Below, one piece after another: positions 1 to 7,551 of a stretch of 17,973 bases of DNA. Every line of letters begins with the position of its first letter. Positions within the stretch are counted from its first letter, which is position 1. The stretch is from positions 1 through 17,973 of the forward strand of contig JADHXF010000031.1 in NCBI GenBank assembly GCA_016783105.1, written 5' to 3'. The translations under genes were made by a program, and so were the position numbers. Below the pieces are notes generated by a model. That model saw only the letters and a program-made list of their open reading frames with translations, was not told the DNA's origin and did not search any database. The DNA is from Dehalococcoidales bacterium. GTDB lineage: Bacteria; Chloroflexota; Dehalococcoidia; Dehalococcoidales; RBG-16-60-22.

Positions 1-585
1 ATAAACGTAAGCAACGACCGTAATGGGAACGAAGAGGTCGCGGGCCAGCATGATTGAGCCGTAAAGAACCATCGGGCCATCGGCACCGCCGACCAGAGCG
101 ATGGCCGCGGCCTCGTTTGGCATAAGGCCCATGGCCATGGCAATGGGGAGGGTCAGTATCGTGCCAAGCTCGGCGCAGACGGCGAGAAAGAGGCTCATAT
201 ACGGCTTGGCCAGCAGTATATCAATATCGGTGATGGCACCAATCCCCATGAAAACGAGGCAGGCAATCAGGCCATTGCTGAAGGTAAAGGTGTAAATAGG
301 CTGCAGGAAATCAATTTGCAGGTAATACATGAGCTCTTCCACATTACCTGCCAGGGGATTGATGAACAGATTGCCCATCGTGCCGGCCTCGAACGTCATC
401 AGGCCGCCGTTCACCGCTATCATTCCTATCCCCATGGGGAGCATGATGAGGGGCTCCAGAATTTTCTTGTAGGAAAGGTAAACAAAAAGAAAACCGAGAG
501 CAATAAGCAGAAGCCTGCCACCGGCGACAGCCGGTTCATTCAGGAAAAAAGTGTAGATACCCTGGAATAACTGTAAAACCAGCAT
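1..585 (-). CDS. Na+-translocating decarboxylase beta subunit (OadB/GcdB/MmdB family), 3'-truncated by window edge
   Basis: Translating the minus strand gives an uninterrupted 195-residue N-terminal part of a very hydrophobic protein; the rest lies beyond base 1. The segment VGGADGPMVLYGS (Asp at residue 169) matches the GGADGP signature of the beta subunits of oxaloacetate, glutaconyl-CoA and methylmalonyl-CoA decarboxylases, and FMGIGAITDID (113-122) is the other conserved block. In this family the membrane beta subunit decarboxylates carboxybiotin and couples this to Na+ export. A TAG stop sits directly before the ATG at 583-585, so the start cannot be further upstream; the ribosome site is weak. 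It follows the one-helix subunit and the biotin carrier on the same strand, which supports one complex. Which acyl substrate is used cannot be told from here, because no carboxyltransferase alpha subunit is in the window. Confidence 0.9.
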   Translation of the reverse strand, partial: MLVLQLFQGIYTFFLNEPAVAGGRLLLIALGFLFVYLSYKKILEPLIMLPMGIGMIAVNGGLMTFEAGTMGNLFINPLAGNVEELMYYLQIDFLQPIYTFTFSNGLIACLVFMGIGAITDIDILLAKPYMSLFLAVCAELGTILTLPIAMAMGLMPNEAAAIALVGGADGPMVLYGSIMLARDLFVPITVVAYVY

Positions 586-601
586 CTATATTTAACCGCT
601 T

Positions 602-754
602 TTAACCTTCCGTCTTATCGGTACCGGCCGTGGCACGTTTGCCTCCTCTCTGGACAATGAGCGCAATGCCTTTGATGATGGCGGCCACGCAGAGCGCGAT
701 GACCATCATGATACCATAGGCAATAAAGGCAAAGAGTAATGAATTGAGAACCAT
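602..754 (-). CDS. Small one-helix membrane protein, probable accessory (gamma/delta-like) subunit of the Na+-pump decarboxylase
   Basis: This 50-residue frame runs from ATG (752-754) to TAA (602-604). It begins MVLNSLLFAFIAYG, has one hydrophobic stretch (about residues 5-34), then a basic and polar tail (QRGGKR, ending DKTEG). That shape, one N-terminal membrane helix and a short charged tail, is like the OadG/MmdD small subunits that anchor or assemble biotin-dependent Na+ pumps. It lies 6 bases after the biotin carrier stop and 16 bases before the beta-subunit start, all on one strand, which is the main reason to call it real. The family assignment rests on size, topology and position rather than on a recognised motif. 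The OadG zinc-binding C-terminus is absent. Confidence 0.7.
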   Translation of the reverse strand: MVLNSLLFAFIAYGIMMVIALCVAAIIKGIALIVQRGGKRATAGTDKTEG

Positions 755-760
755 GTAACT

Positions 761-985
761 CTACTCGTACTCAATAACGGCGATTGTGTCTCCGGGCTTT
801 ACCGTCTGGTCGGAAGCAATCGCCACCTTGGCTACGGTGCCAGCCACCGGGGCCAGAATCGGATTTTCCATCTTCATTGACTCCAGTGTGCAGATGATAT
901 CACCCTCAGCCACGGTGTCCCCCTCTTTAACGTTCACGCTGATGATTTTACCTGTGATGGGAACCTGTACATTTTCCTGTGCCAT
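761..985 (-). CDS. Biotin carboxyl carrier protein (biotin/lipoyl attachment domain) of a decarboxylase complex
   Basis: A 74-residue protein that is essentially one biotinyl domain. The biotin-attachment motif ESMKMEN is at residues 35-41, with Lys38 the expected biotinylated residue; SMKM is typical of biotin rather than lipoyl domains. GTVAKV (49-54) and the closing VKPGDTIAVIE strand complete the flattened barrel. Unlike many carriers it has no N-terminal extension or Ala/Pro-rich linker, so it must be a free swinging carrier. In the Na+-pump family it takes the carboxyl group from the carboxyltransferase and delivers it to the beta subunit, which is encoded just downstream. A good ribosome site (AGAAAGGAAC) ends about 7 bases before the ATG. 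A terminator hairpin lies about 27 bases upstream of the start, so it is probably not simply co-transcribed with clpC. Confidence 0.92.
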   Translation of the reverse strand: MAQENVQVPITGKIISVNVKEGDTVAEGDIICTLESMKMENPILAPVAGTVAKVAIASDQTVKPGDTIAVIEYE

Positions 986-1009
986 ATTGAGTTCCTTTCT
1001 TATAATTGG

Positions 1010-1040
1010 CGCATTAAAAAGGGCGAGTGGTTACCTCGCC
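1010..1040 (-). terminator. Intrinsic terminator behind clpC
   Basis: On the minus strand GGCGAG (1035-1040) pairs perfectly with CTCGCC (1022-1027) across a 7-base loop, GTAACCA, and is followed by CTTTTTAAT. It lies about 50 bases past the clpC stop and before the biotin-carrier ribosome site, so it fits as the clpC terminator. A weaker 4-bp GCAG/CTGC hairpin followed by TTTTT lies a little closer to clpC (about 1062-1077). Confidence 0.7.
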
Positions 1041-1089
1041 TTGTGTCTACCGCCCTCATACAAAAAGCAGGCATCTGCGTTATGACCCA

Positions 1090-3561
1090 TTAATTTTCCT
1101 TTCCCATTAAGGCACCTACCGCGGTGGTGGGGTGAACCACAATCTGGTCTCCCTCCAGGTCAACGACCACGGTATCGCCTGACTGGAAATTACCCCGGAG
1201 AAAGTCTTCCGACAATTTATCTTCAACCATGTCCTGAATGACCCGCCGCAATGGCCGGGCACCATAGACCTCGTCATAGCCTTTCTCACCAAGGAAGTCC
1301 TTGGCGGCTTCCGTTACCTCCAGCATGACGCCTTTCTCTTTAAGCTGCTGTGTTACCGAGGTCAGCATCAGGTCGACAATCTGGCGTATCTGCTCCTTGG
1401 TCAGCGAGTGAAAGACCACCACCCCGTCCACCCGGTTGAGAAACTCGGGACGGAACGTCTTCTTCATCTCATTGAGCAGGTTGTCCTTCATTTTCTCGTA
1501 AGTCTGCTCTCGCGTCTTGGCCTGGTTAGTGCCGGGTGTGAAGCCGAGTACAGTTCCCTTCCGGATCATCTCGGCGCCGACGTTGCTGGTCATAATAATG
1601 ATGCTGTTGCGGAAATCAACCCGGCGACCTTTAGCATCGGTCAGATGTCCATCATCATAAATCTGGAGCAGCAGATTGAATACATCGGGATGCGCCTTTT
1701 CAATCTCATCAAGGAGGATGCAGCAGTATGACTTGCGCCTGACCGCCTCGGTCAGCTGCCCGCCCTCTTCATAGCCAACGTAGCCGGGAGGGGCACCGAC
1801 CAGACGGGAGACGGCAAACTTCTCCATGAACTCGGACATATCTAAGCGGATGAGTGTGTCCTCACTGCCGAACATGAATTCGGCCAGAGCACGGACCAGC
1901 TCCGTCTTGCCTACGCCGGTCGGCCCGAGGAAGATGAAATTCCCAATCGGTCGTCTCGGGTCTTTCAGGCCGGCGCGGGCCCTTCTGATGGCTTTGGCAA
2001 TGGTATTGATGGCTTCATCCTGACCAATAATGCGGTGGTGCATCACCTCTTCCATGTTCAGCAGCCGGCTGGTTTCATCATCGGCCAGCTGTACCACCGG
2101 TATGCCCGTCCACATGCCCACCACTTCCGCGATGTTTTCTGCTGTGACCAGCGGTTTATCTTCTCCTTTTTCTGCCTGCCACTCCTCATCAAGCTTGCGG
2201 ATTTTCTCTTCAAGCTGCAGCTCCTGCTCCCTGAGTTCGGCGGCATGGTCATACTCCTGGGCAGCCAGCGCAGTATCTTTGTCCTTGCGCTTTATCTCGG
2301 CAAGCTGCTTGGCCTCCCGGAGGGAGATGGGCATGGTGTAGAACTTGATTCTTACCCGTGACGATGCTTCGTCAATAAGGTCGATGGCTTTATCGGGCAG
2401 GAAGCGGTCAGGTATGTATCTGGCGGCAAGCGTAGCCGCAGAGTTCAATGCTTCCTCACTGATTTCCAGACGGTGGTGCTGTTCGTAGCGCTCTTTAATA
2501 CCGCGCAGAATATCAAGCGTCTCTTCAACCGTGGGCTCTTCGACCAGAACTGGCTGAAATCGGCGTTCCAGGGCGGCATCGCGCTCCACGTATTTCCGGT
2601 AATCATCCAGAGTGGTGGCACCAATGCACTGCAATTCACCGCGCGACAGCGATGGTTTGAGGATATTGGCCGCGTCAACCGCTCCCTCGGCGGCACCGGC
2701 GCCCACCATGGTATGGAATTCGTCAACGAAAAGCACGCAGTTACCGGCGGTTTTTATTTCCTCGATAACCTTCTTGACCCGTTCCTCAAATTCGCCGCGG
2801 TACTTTGTCCCGGCTACGAGCGACCCCATATCAAGGGCAACGAGGCGCCGGTTCTCCAGTGTTTCGGGGACATCGCCGGCGACGATGCGGTGCGCCAGGC
2901 CTTCCACAATAGCGGTCTTACCGACGCCCGGCTCACCGATGAGCGCGGGATTGTTCTTGGTGCGGCGGCTGAGTATCTGGATAACCCGCTCGATTTCCTT
3001 CACACGTCCGATGACCGGGTCGAGCTTGCCAGACCGGGCAGCGGCGGTCAGGTCAACGCCAAGCTGGTCTAAAGCCGGGGTACGACTCGCCCCACGGCCG
3101 ACTTTGGAACGGGGCACTCCCTGGCTGAGAACCTGTGCCGTTTCGGCACGAGCTCGCTCCAGCGTAACTCCCAGGCTGTCCAGAACACCGGCGGCAACCC
3201 CCTCGCCTTCACGCAGCAAACCCAGCAGGAGGTGTTCCGTACCGATGTAGTTGTGGACGAGCTGTCGTGCTTCATCAATGGCCAGTTCAATGACACGCTT
3301 GGCTCGGGGGGTAAGGCCGGTCTCTCCGGTGCTCGGTCTTTCACCACGGCTGCTGATAAATTCCACTGCCGACCGTACCTTATTCAGGCTGACACCCAGA
3401 CTGGTCAGTACTTTGGCAGCGACACCCCCCTCCTCACGCGCCAGGCCAAGAAGAATGTGCTCCGTGCCAATATAACTGTGGTTCATCTGGCGGGCTTCTT
3501 CCTGGGCGATGGTCAGCACCCGTCGCGCCCGCTCGGAGAACTTTTCAAATCTACTGGCCAT
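1090..3561 (-). CDS. clpC: ATP-dependent Clp protease ATP-binding subunit ClpC
   Basis: An 823-residue class I Hsp100 unfoldase that feeds substrates to ClpP in the cytoplasm. Two Clp_N repeats occupy about residues 1-145 ([10 protein letters not shown] at 31-40, [10 protein letters not shown] at 106-115). The first AAA module has Walker A GEPGVGKT (209-216) and Walker B VLFVDE (276-281). A UVR-like coiled segment (about 420-460) separates it from the second AAA module, with GPTGVGKT (546-553) and LLDEIEKAH (616-624). The ClpC/ClpA-type ClpP-docking loop is seen as VLGF (672-675), so it works with ClpP, unlike ClpB. Length is normal. The ATG follows a good AAGGAGAG ribosome site. No ctsR, mcsA or mcsB lies nearby, so Firmicutes-type control is not evident. 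The gene sits directly behind the 5S rRNA gene and has its own promoter-like sequence. Confidence 0.97.
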   Translation of the reverse strand: MASRFEKFSERARRVLTIAQEEARQMNHSYIGTEHILLGLAREEGGVAAKVLTSLGVSLNKVRSAVEFISSRGERPSTGETGLTPRAKRVIELAIDEARQLVHNYIGTEHLLLGLLREGEGVAAGVLDSLGVTLERARAETAQVLSQGVPRSKVGRGASRTPALDQLGVDLTAAARSGKLDPVIGRVKEIERVIQILSRRTKNNPALIGEPGVGKTAIVEGLAHRIVAGDVPETLENRRLVALDMGSLVAGTKYRGEFEERVKKVIEEIKTAGNCVLFVDEFHTMVGAGAAEGAVDAANILKPSLSRGELQCIGATTLDDYRKYVERDAALERRFQPVLVEEPTVEETLDILRGIKERYEQHHRLEISEEALNSAATLAARYIPDRFLPDKAIDLIDEASSRVRIKFYTMPISLREAKQLAEIKRKDKDTALAAQEYDHAAELREQELQLEEKIRKLDEEWQAEKGEDKPLVTAENIAEVVGMWTGIPVVQLADDETSRLLNMEEVMHHRIIGQDEAINTIAKAIRRARAGLKDPRRPIGNFIFLGPTGVGKTELVRALAEFMFGSEDTLIRLDMSEFMEKFAVSRLVGAPPGYVGYEEGGQLTEAVRRKSYCCILLDEIEKAHPDVFNLLLQIYDDGHLTDAKGRRVDFRNSIIIMTSNVGAEMIRKGTVLGFTPGTNQAKTREQTYEKMKDNLLNEMKKTFRPEFLNRVDGVVVFHSLTKEQIRQIVDLMLTSVTQQLKEKGVMLEVTEAAKDFLGEKGYDEVYGARPLRRVIQDMVEDKLSEDFLRGNFQSGDTVVVDLEGDQIVVHPTTAVGALMGKEN

Positions 3562-3601
3562 TTCTCTCCTTAGCTATGCTGCCCAACATTATTTGGTTTA
3601 T

Positions 3602-3630
3602 AGTGTAGAGCAACCTCGACTGAAGGTCAA
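3602..3630 (-). promoter_or_regulatory. Predicted sigma-70 promoter of clpC
   Basis: Minus strand: -35 TTGACC (3625-3630), a 17-base spacer, -10 TACACT (3602-3607). Predicted transcription starts near 3595, giving a leader of about 35 nt before the clpC ATG. The -35 box begins only 4 bases past the 3' end of the 5S rRNA gene. Called by eye from consensus match and spacing. Confidence 0.5.
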
Positions 3631-3633
3631 GAA

Positions 3634-3758
3634 GCCTCCTGGCAGTGGCATATTTTCCACAAGGGGTTGCCCCCTCAGTATCGTCTGCGCTGGGGCGTTT
3701 CACTTCCGTGTTCGGGATGGGAACGGGTGGTGCCACCCCGCTCGAACCACCAGGAGGC
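3634..3758 (-). rRNA. rrf: 5S ribosomal RNA, lone copy
   Basis: The minus strand carries the near-universal 5S core CCCGTTCCCATCCCGAACAC followed by GGAAGTGAAACGC. The two ends form a perfect 9-bp terminal helix, GCCTCCTGG with CCAGGAGGC, which sets the limits given; the mature ends may be a few bases inside. GGGGGCAACCCC near the 3' part fits the helix IV/V arm. No 23S or 16S sequence occurs within the window on either side: about 340 bases of non-coding DNA lie upstream and clpC starts 73 bases downstream. The gene is therefore unlinked from the other rRNA genes, or the operon is split. Scattered rRNA genes are known in Dehalococcoidia. Confidence 0.95.
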
Positions 3759-3802
3759 CTAATTCTACGCAAACGGTTAAGTATTGCTGAATACCAGAAG
3801 TA

Positions 3803-3831
3803 ATAATAACACAAGAGGTTGGGAAATGCAA
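3803..3831 (-). promoter_or_regulatory. Predicted sigma-70 promoter of the 5S rRNA gene
   Basis: Minus strand: -35 TTGCAT (3826-3831), a 17-base spacer, -10 TATTAT (3803-3808). The expected start is near 3796, giving a precursor leader of about 38 nt before the mature 5S. A perfect 12-bp palindrome, GTATTGCAATAC (3847-3858), lies 15 bases upstream of the -35 box. Confidence 0.5.
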
Positions 3832-3964
3832 TCCGTAAGCGCATCTGTATTGCAATACGCTTGTAGAAAAACCGTAAAAAGGCTGACCCCTACCAAAGTA
3901 AGGGGTTAAATAGACTTCTTGATATAATTGTAACAGGCAAAGCAGAGGAGACGTTTACCATCCC

Positions 3965-3993
3965 TTGACAAGCACAATGACAAGTGATAGCTT
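3965..3993 (+). promoter_or_regulatory. Candidate promoter for remA-gmk
   Basis: A perfect -35 TTGACA (3965-3970), a 17-base spacer, and a poor -10 TAGCTT (3988-3993) preceded by TGA, which could act as an extended -10. The leader to remA would be about 105 nt, which is long. The -10 match is only 3 of 6, so this is tentative. Confidence 0.35.
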
Positions 3994-4105
3994 ATGAGCA
4001 GTAGTTTTCCCAAGCTAGCCATTTATGGTGCTGCCGCAAGGTGATACGTGTCAAATCGAGTTCAGTTTTGGCTTTATTAATAATTTTTAACTTAGGGGGC
4101 TACCG

Positions 4106-4399
4106 GTGAATATGGAATTAGTGCATATCGGATTCGGTAACATACTGGTGATGAGCCGGGTAATCGCTATGGCAGCACCGAACTCAGCACCGACCAAGCG
4201 GACCATTCAGGAGGCGAAAGCCCGGGGACAGCTCGTTGATATGACCAACGGCCGAAGAACCAAGGTTGTTGTTTTCGTTGATAGTGGTCATGTTATTCTG
4301 GCGGCACTGGCACCAGAAACAATTGCCGGCAGGCTCCAGGCTGTTCGTGCCAGCTCGGGAATGAAACTGGAACAAAGCGACGAGAGAGATGAGCCGTAG
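4106..4399 (+). CDS. remA: RemA/DUF370 family regulatory protein
   Basis: A protein of 97 residues (95 if the second start is used). The block HIGFGNILVMSRVIAMAAPN, then SAPTKRTIQEAKARGQLVD, GRRTK and SGHVILAALAPETIAGRL, is the DUF370/RemA family from end to end. In Bacillus RemA is a DNA-binding activator of matrix and osmoprotection genes; its role in Chloroflexota is unknown to me. Two starts are possible. GTG at 4106 stands 6 bases after AGGGGG (4094-4099). ATG at 4112 gives the usual MELVHIGFGN terminus but is 12 bases from that site. Its end overlaps gmk by 11 bases, so the two are translated together; a DUF370-gmk pair is common in bacteria. The C-terminal 15 residues are charged and probably disordered. 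Confidence 0.88.
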   Translation: MNMELVHIGFGNILVMSRVIAMAAPNSAPTKRTIQEAKARGQLVDMTNGRRTKVVVFVDSGHVILAALAPETIAGRLQAVRASSGMKLEQSDERDEP

Positions 4400-5018
4400 A
4401 CGAGCTTCCCCTCTCAGTTCACCGAAGAAACCACTGCTCATTATTCTATCCGGTCCTTCAGGAGTGGGGAAAGACGCCCTGCTCAATAGAATGAAAGAGT
4501 TCAATTCTCCCCTGGAATACATCACGACGTTAACCACACGTTCCCGGCGCGCTGGAGAGCGCAATCACATTGATTACCACTTCATCTCGCCGAAAAAGTT
4601 TCAGGATATGATCAAGCAGGGGGAACTGCTGGAATACGCCAATGTCTATGGTAACTGGTATGGCGTGCCTAAACAGTCGGTAAAGGAAGCGCTCAATAAC
4701 GACCAGGATACGATTATTAAAGTGGACATACAGGGCGCGGTGAACATCAAAAAGATAGTGCCCCAGGCGGTATTCATCTTCCTTATGCCCCCATCGATAG
4801 AGGAACTGGGATTAAGGCTGAAAAAGCGGCATACGGAATCGTCTTTTGACCTGGACGTGCGCATGCAGACCGCAACCGAAGAAATAAAGCAATTATCGTT
4901 ATTTGATTACGTGGTCTACAGCCGGCGGAACGAGCTTAACCGCGCCGTGGCGGACATTATCGCCATCATTAACGCGGAGAAGTGCCGGGTAACTCCCCGG
5001 GAGATCAGTCTCGACTAA
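4389..5018 (+). CDS. gmk: Guanylate kinase
   Basis: A 209-residue GMP kinase converting GMP and ATP to GDP and ADP, a required step in GTP and dGTP supply. The P-loop is SGPSGVGKD (21-29). The usual Ser/Thr after GK is Asp here, a variant I believe occurs in other guanylate kinases. TTRSRRAGERNHIDYHFIS is the GMP-binding block, with the typical TTR and Y-H-F pattern, and LEYANVYGNWYG and VDIQGA follow as expected. Length is typical for the family. The first 14 residues are a non-conserved, basic and proline-containing lead. The ATG sits inside the end of remA with GAGAGAG before it. The gene ends 2 bases from the convergent rarA stop, with no terminator between them. Confidence 0.95.
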   Translation: MSRRRASPLSSPKKPLLIILSGPSGVGKDALLNRMKEFNSPLEYITTLTTRSRRAGERNHIDYHFISPKKFQDMIKQGELLEYANVYGNWYGVPKQSVKEALNNDQDTIIKVDIQGAVNIKKIVPQAVFIFLMPPSIEELGLRLKKRHTESSFDLDVRMQTATEEIKQLSLFDYVVYSRRNELNRAVADIIAIINAEKCRVTPREISLD

Positions 5019-5020
5019 AA

Positions 5021-6421
5021 TCAGGACTCTTCTGGCGAATCAGACTCCGCTTCCGGCTCCGGCTCCAATTCCGGTTCAGGCTCTTCCGGTTGCGCCTTAC
5101 TCTGCCACCACGACTTCAAGCGGGAGATGATCTGCTGTTCGTAGCCCTGCGTGCTTGGCTGGTAGTATCTCTTACCTCGAAGGTGGTCCGGCAGGTTCTG
5201 TTGTTCCACAAAATGGTCGGGATAGTCGTGGGCATACTTGTAATCTTTGCCATACCCCATATCCTGCATAAGCGGCGTTACCGGGTTACGCAGGTGGAGG
5301 GGAACCGATTCGCTGGGGCCCTGGGTAACTTCCCGATGGGCGCTGGAGTACGCCTCATAAAGTGAGTTGCTCTTCGGGGCGGTGGCCAGGTAAACGGCCG
5401 CCTCGGCCAGTGCCAGGTTACCCTCGGGCATGCCGATGAAGTGAACCGCCTGTTGCGCCGCCATGGTGATTACCAGGGCTTGCGGGTCAGCCATGCCAAC
5501 ATCTTCCGAGGCAAAACGCACCAGGCGGCGGGCAATGTATAAGGGGTCTTCGCCGGCGTCAAGCATTCTGGCCAGCCAGTACAATGAGGCATCCGGGTCA
5601 GAACCGCGCATGGACTTGTGCAGCGCGGATATAAGGTCATGGTGCTGCTCACCGTCTTTGTCGTACGGCAGCGCGCGGTGCTGGAGCGCGTCCTCGATGG
5701 TGGGCAAAGTAATATACCGTTTCCCTTCTTCATCAGGGGGAGTGCTCAGAGCCGCCATCTCCAGCGCATTGAGTGCGATACGAGCATCATGGTTGGACAG
5801 GGTGATAAGGTGGGCGAACGCCTCAGGGGCGACCTCCACATTGAGGTACCCGATGCCGCGCAGGTTGTCCTTGAGAGCCCTGGTGAGGATGACCTGAATC
5901 TGTTCATCGGTAAGGGGTTTGAGAGGCATGACGCGACTTCTGGAGAGAAGGGGGGAGGTAACCTCAAAGGACGGGTTCTCCGTGGTGGCCCCGATGAGGG
6001 TAATCGTGCCGTCTTCAACGAAAGGCAACACGGCGTCCTGCTGCGTTTTATTGAAGCGGTGAATCTCGTCAATGAAGAGGGTGGTTTTCTGCAGGTTCAT
6101 CTGACGGCGACCTTTGGCCTCTTCGATGATGCGGCGCAGGTCGTTCACGCTGGCACTGACGGCGCTTATGGGAGAGAAATTGGCGCCGGTCATATTGGCA
6201 ATGATGTAGGCCAGCGTTGTCTTACCGCTGCCCGGCGGGCCCCAGAGGATGATTGACGGTATCTTGCCGCTTTCCACGGCTTTTCTCAACACCCTGCCCG
6301 GCCCGATAATATGTTCCTGCCCGACGAATGTGTTAAGGCTGGTCGGTCGCATCCGGGTGGCCAGCGGTGCTTCCTGGGCCTGCACGTCTTCAGCCTTCTG
6401 CTTGAACATGTCCATGCTCAT
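5021..6421 (-). CDS. rarA: Replication-associated recombination protein A (RarA/MgsA, AAA+ ATPase)
   Basis: An AAA+ ATPase related to clamp loaders and human WRNIP1, acting at stalled replication forks. With the start chosen it has 466 residues: [18 protein letters not shown] near the N-terminus, Walker A GPPGSGKT (61-68), Walker [10 protein letters not shown] (115-123), sensor [10 protein letters not shown], the arginine-finger region PLLSRSRV, then the tetramerisation half ([35 protein letters not shown]). The ATG at 6419-6421 was preferred over one 30 bases upstream, because GGGGAGGG (6428-6435) lies 6 bases before it. The last 22 residues are a low-complexity acidic tail of Glu/Pro repeats, encoded by repeated TCCGGCTCC-like units on the plus strand; this is not part of the family core. 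It is last in the minus-strand cluster and may have its own promoter. Confidence 0.95.
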   Translation of the reverse strand: MSMDMFKQKAEDVQAQEAPLATRMRPTSLNTFVGQEHIIGPGRVLRKAVESGKIPSIILWGPPGSGKTTLAYIIANMTGANFSPISAVSASVNDLRRIIEEAKGRRQMNLQKTTLFIDEIHRFNKTQQDAVLPFVEDGTITLIGATTENPSFEVTSPLLSRSRVMPLKPLTDEQIQVILTRALKDNLRGIGYLNVEVAPEAFAHLITLSNHDARIALNALEMAALSTPPDEEGKRYITLPTIEDALQHRALPYDKDGEQHHDLISALHKSMRGSDPDASLYWLARMLDAGEDPLYIARRLVRFASEDVGMADPQALVITMAAQQAVHFIGMPEGNLALAEAAVYLATAPKSNSLYEAYSSAHREVTQGPSESVPLHLRNPVTPLMQDMGYGKDYKYAHDYPDHFVEQQNLPDHLRGKRYYQPSTQGYEQQIISRLKSWWQSKAQPEEPEPELEPEPEAESDSPEES

Positions 6422-6427
6422 AATTAT

Positions 6428-6435
6428 CCCTCCCC
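6428..6435 (-). promoter_or_regulatory. Ribosome binding site that fixes the rarA start
   Basis: GGGGAGGG on the minus strand, 6 bases before the ATG at 6419-6421. An alternative ATG at 6449-6451 lies upstream of this site and would leave it inside the coding region. Confidence 0.7.
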
Positions 6436-6453
6436 TTCTTTGTCCCCTCATTC

Positions 6454-6483
6454 ATTATAAGGCTTTATTTCGCCAGAGGTTAA
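6454..6483 (-). promoter_or_regulatory. Candidate rarA promoter
   Basis: Minus strand: perfect -10 TATAAT (6454-6459), 18-base spacer, -35 TTAACC (6478-6483), 4 of 6 to consensus. It overlaps the stop of the DUF3795 gene, so rarA could be transcribed independently of the genes above it. Confidence 0.4.
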
Positions 6484-6926
6484 TGCCAGTATCTTTTGCC
6501 GGCAAGGAAGCCATCCACCCCTTTATTTTTCAGTATTCTTAAATTCTTCAGATGTGCCTCACCGTGAACAGGCTTCAGGAAGTCCAGATGTTTACAGGTT
6601 TCAAAATCCTCGCACTGCCAGCAGCCGTCGATACCTTTCTTCTGACTGCACTTTCTCATTGTACAGTGGGGCGGCCCGCCGCCACCCCGGCAGGTTCTCC
6701 GGCAGCGGAACTTAACCAGGGCGCCAAGTACGTCATAGCACTGACGGTAGTTTTTGAAAGTGGCAAAGAAAGGTACTTCAGAGAGAGATTCGGCAGTGCT
6801 ATCGAATTTGGCCTGCCTTAACTCTTTCCTCAGGTCCCGGGCCAAATCAGCGATTTTCCCCTGGTAGCCGAAGCAGTCTCCGCAGTATATACCGCAGTAG
6901 GCGATTAAATCTTTACTCTCACTCAT
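6480..6926 (-). CDS. DUF3795-like cysteine-rich protein, function unknown
   Basis: 148 residues with many cysteines in pairs: YCGIYCGDCFGY near the N-terminus, then CRRTCRGGGGPPHC, CSQ, GCWQCEDFETC. The CGxYCGxC opening and the C-W-x-C-x-x-[FY]-x-x-C block are those of the DUF3795 family, small proteins of anaerobic bacteria and archaea, presumably metal- or Fe-S-binding. There is no signal peptide or membrane segment. The ATG is one base after the stop of the VOC/zinc-ribbon gene, so the two are almost certainly translated from one message. That places this protein beside another cysteine-rich one, downstream of the radical SAM pair. No enzymatic role can be assigned. Confidence 0.75.
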   Translation of the reverse strand: MSESKDLIAYCGIYCGDCFGYQGKIADLARDLRKELRQAKFDSTAESLSEVPFFATFKNYRQCYDVLGALVKFRCRRTCRGGGGPPHCTMRKCSQKKGIDGCWQCEDFETCKHLDFLKPVHGEAHLKNLRILKNKGVDGFLAGKRYWH

Positions 6927-6927
6927 C

Positions 6928-7539
6928 TTATTTACCCTGCCATGCCGGCATGGTGGCCATGTATTCTTTGGCCGCCTTCTCCGCGGTTTCCCGGTCCAGG
7001 CTCTGGGTATTCATCATGAAACCTATCATGCCTTCATAAACTTCTTCATATTTCTTCAGGCTGCCGTCGGGGTTGGCGCAGTGCACGCAGTAGACGTTGG
7101 CCGGGTTTCCACCCCCAAAGTCCTCCGCTTTGCTCAGGGGCATGCCGCAGCTCAGGCACATTTTACCGACTATCTGGTTGAAAGTGAGCTGGTAGCCGTT
7201 GACATCTTCAACGGTGAAGTCGCGTATGCCGAATGGTTCATCTTTTATATCGGTGATTATCTTTGCTCCCTTTCCCTTCACCTCCCGGTGATATTCATCG
7301 ATATCGCCGTCAATGTTCAGGTAGAAATTAACCCCCGTCCCCAGCTTTTCCCCGGCGCCGATGCCGCAGTTGGCCGCGGGGATAATCATCAGCACCATGT
7401 CATCTTTGGACAGGTCAGCGTATTCGGGATTCTTGGCGTCGGGAAACATCATGCCCGTCTTGAAGCCGAGGACATCCCGGTAAAAGGCAATGGTCTCCTT
7501 CATGTTTCTTACCGCCAGCGTGGGGGATAGATAGCCCAT
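6928..7539 (-). CDS. VOC (glyoxalase/bleomycin-resistance) domain fused to a C-terminal zinc ribbon
   Basis: With the chosen start, 203 residues. The first 125 or so are a two-module VOC fold: LSPTLAVRNMKETIAFYRDVLGFK opens it, and IRDFTVEDVNGYQLTFNQ closes it, with the final strand Glu/Asp-x-x-G-Y pattern of the family. Then comes CLSCGMPL (about 131-138) and YCVHCANPDGS, a four-cysteine zinc ribbon, followed by a helical tail with METHIONINE-rich IGFMMNTQ. VOC proteins include glyoxalases, dioxygenases and resistance proteins, so the domain alone does not tell the substrate. The ATG at 7537-7539 is taken because AGGAGG (7546-7551) stands 6 bases before it; an upstream ATG at 7575 would code through the palindromic repeat. 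The DUF3795 gene follows after one base. Confidence 0.85.
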   Translation of the reverse strand: MGYLSPTLAVRNMKETIAFYRDVLGFKTGMMFPDAKNPEYADLSKDDMVLMIIPAANCGIGAGEKLGTGVNFYLNIDGDIDEYHREVKGKGAKIITDIKDEPFGIRDFTVEDVNGYQLTFNQIVGKMCLSCGMPLSKAEDFGGGNPANVYCVHCANPDGSLKKYEEVYEGMIGFMMNTQSLDRETAEKAAKEYMATMPAWQGK

Positions 7540-7545
7540 TTTAGA

Positions 7546-7551
7546 CCTCCT
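7546..7551 (-). promoter_or_regulatory. Consensus ribosome binding site that fixes the VOC-gene start
   Basis: AGGAGG on the minus strand, 6 bases before ATG 7537-7539. This perfect site rules out the longer frame starting at 7575. Confidence 0.8.

Larger units (their letters stand above)
3759..4105. other. Non-coding divergent region between 5S rRNA and remA
   Basis: About 350 bases with no believable gene. It holds the 5S promoter (minus), the 12-bp palindrome GTATTGCAATAC at 3847-3858, an inverted repeat ACCCCT (3886-3891) / AGGGGT (3901-3906) with a 9-base loop, and a candidate remA promoter near 3965-3993. From about 3994 to 4090 I see nothing recognisable beyond AT-rich sequence that would be the remA leader. 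Confidence 0.6.

Noticed and set aside
986..1021. Promoter for the biotin-carrier operon
   Set aside because: The only -10-like word, TATAAG, is too near the start codon and has no -35 box. I could not support one, although the terminator upstream suggests one should exist.
2473..3250. Long plus-strand open frames (199 and 212 residues) opposite clpC
   Set aside because: They are antisense to a fully conserved ClpC; high GC in the third codon position keeps such frames open. No ribosome site or family likeness.
3551..3844. 97-residue minus-strand frame across the 5S rRNA
   Set aside because: It reads through the 5S gene and its promoter, and the RNA explains the conservation.
3923..3928. 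Perfect TATAAT on the plus strand
   Set aside because: No acceptable -35 box 16-18 bases upstream and no TGn extension; it is also about 180 bases from remA.
5618..6256. 212-residue plus-strand frame opposite rarA
   Set aside because: RarA is conserved over the whole stretch on the other strand; this frame looks like no protein family.
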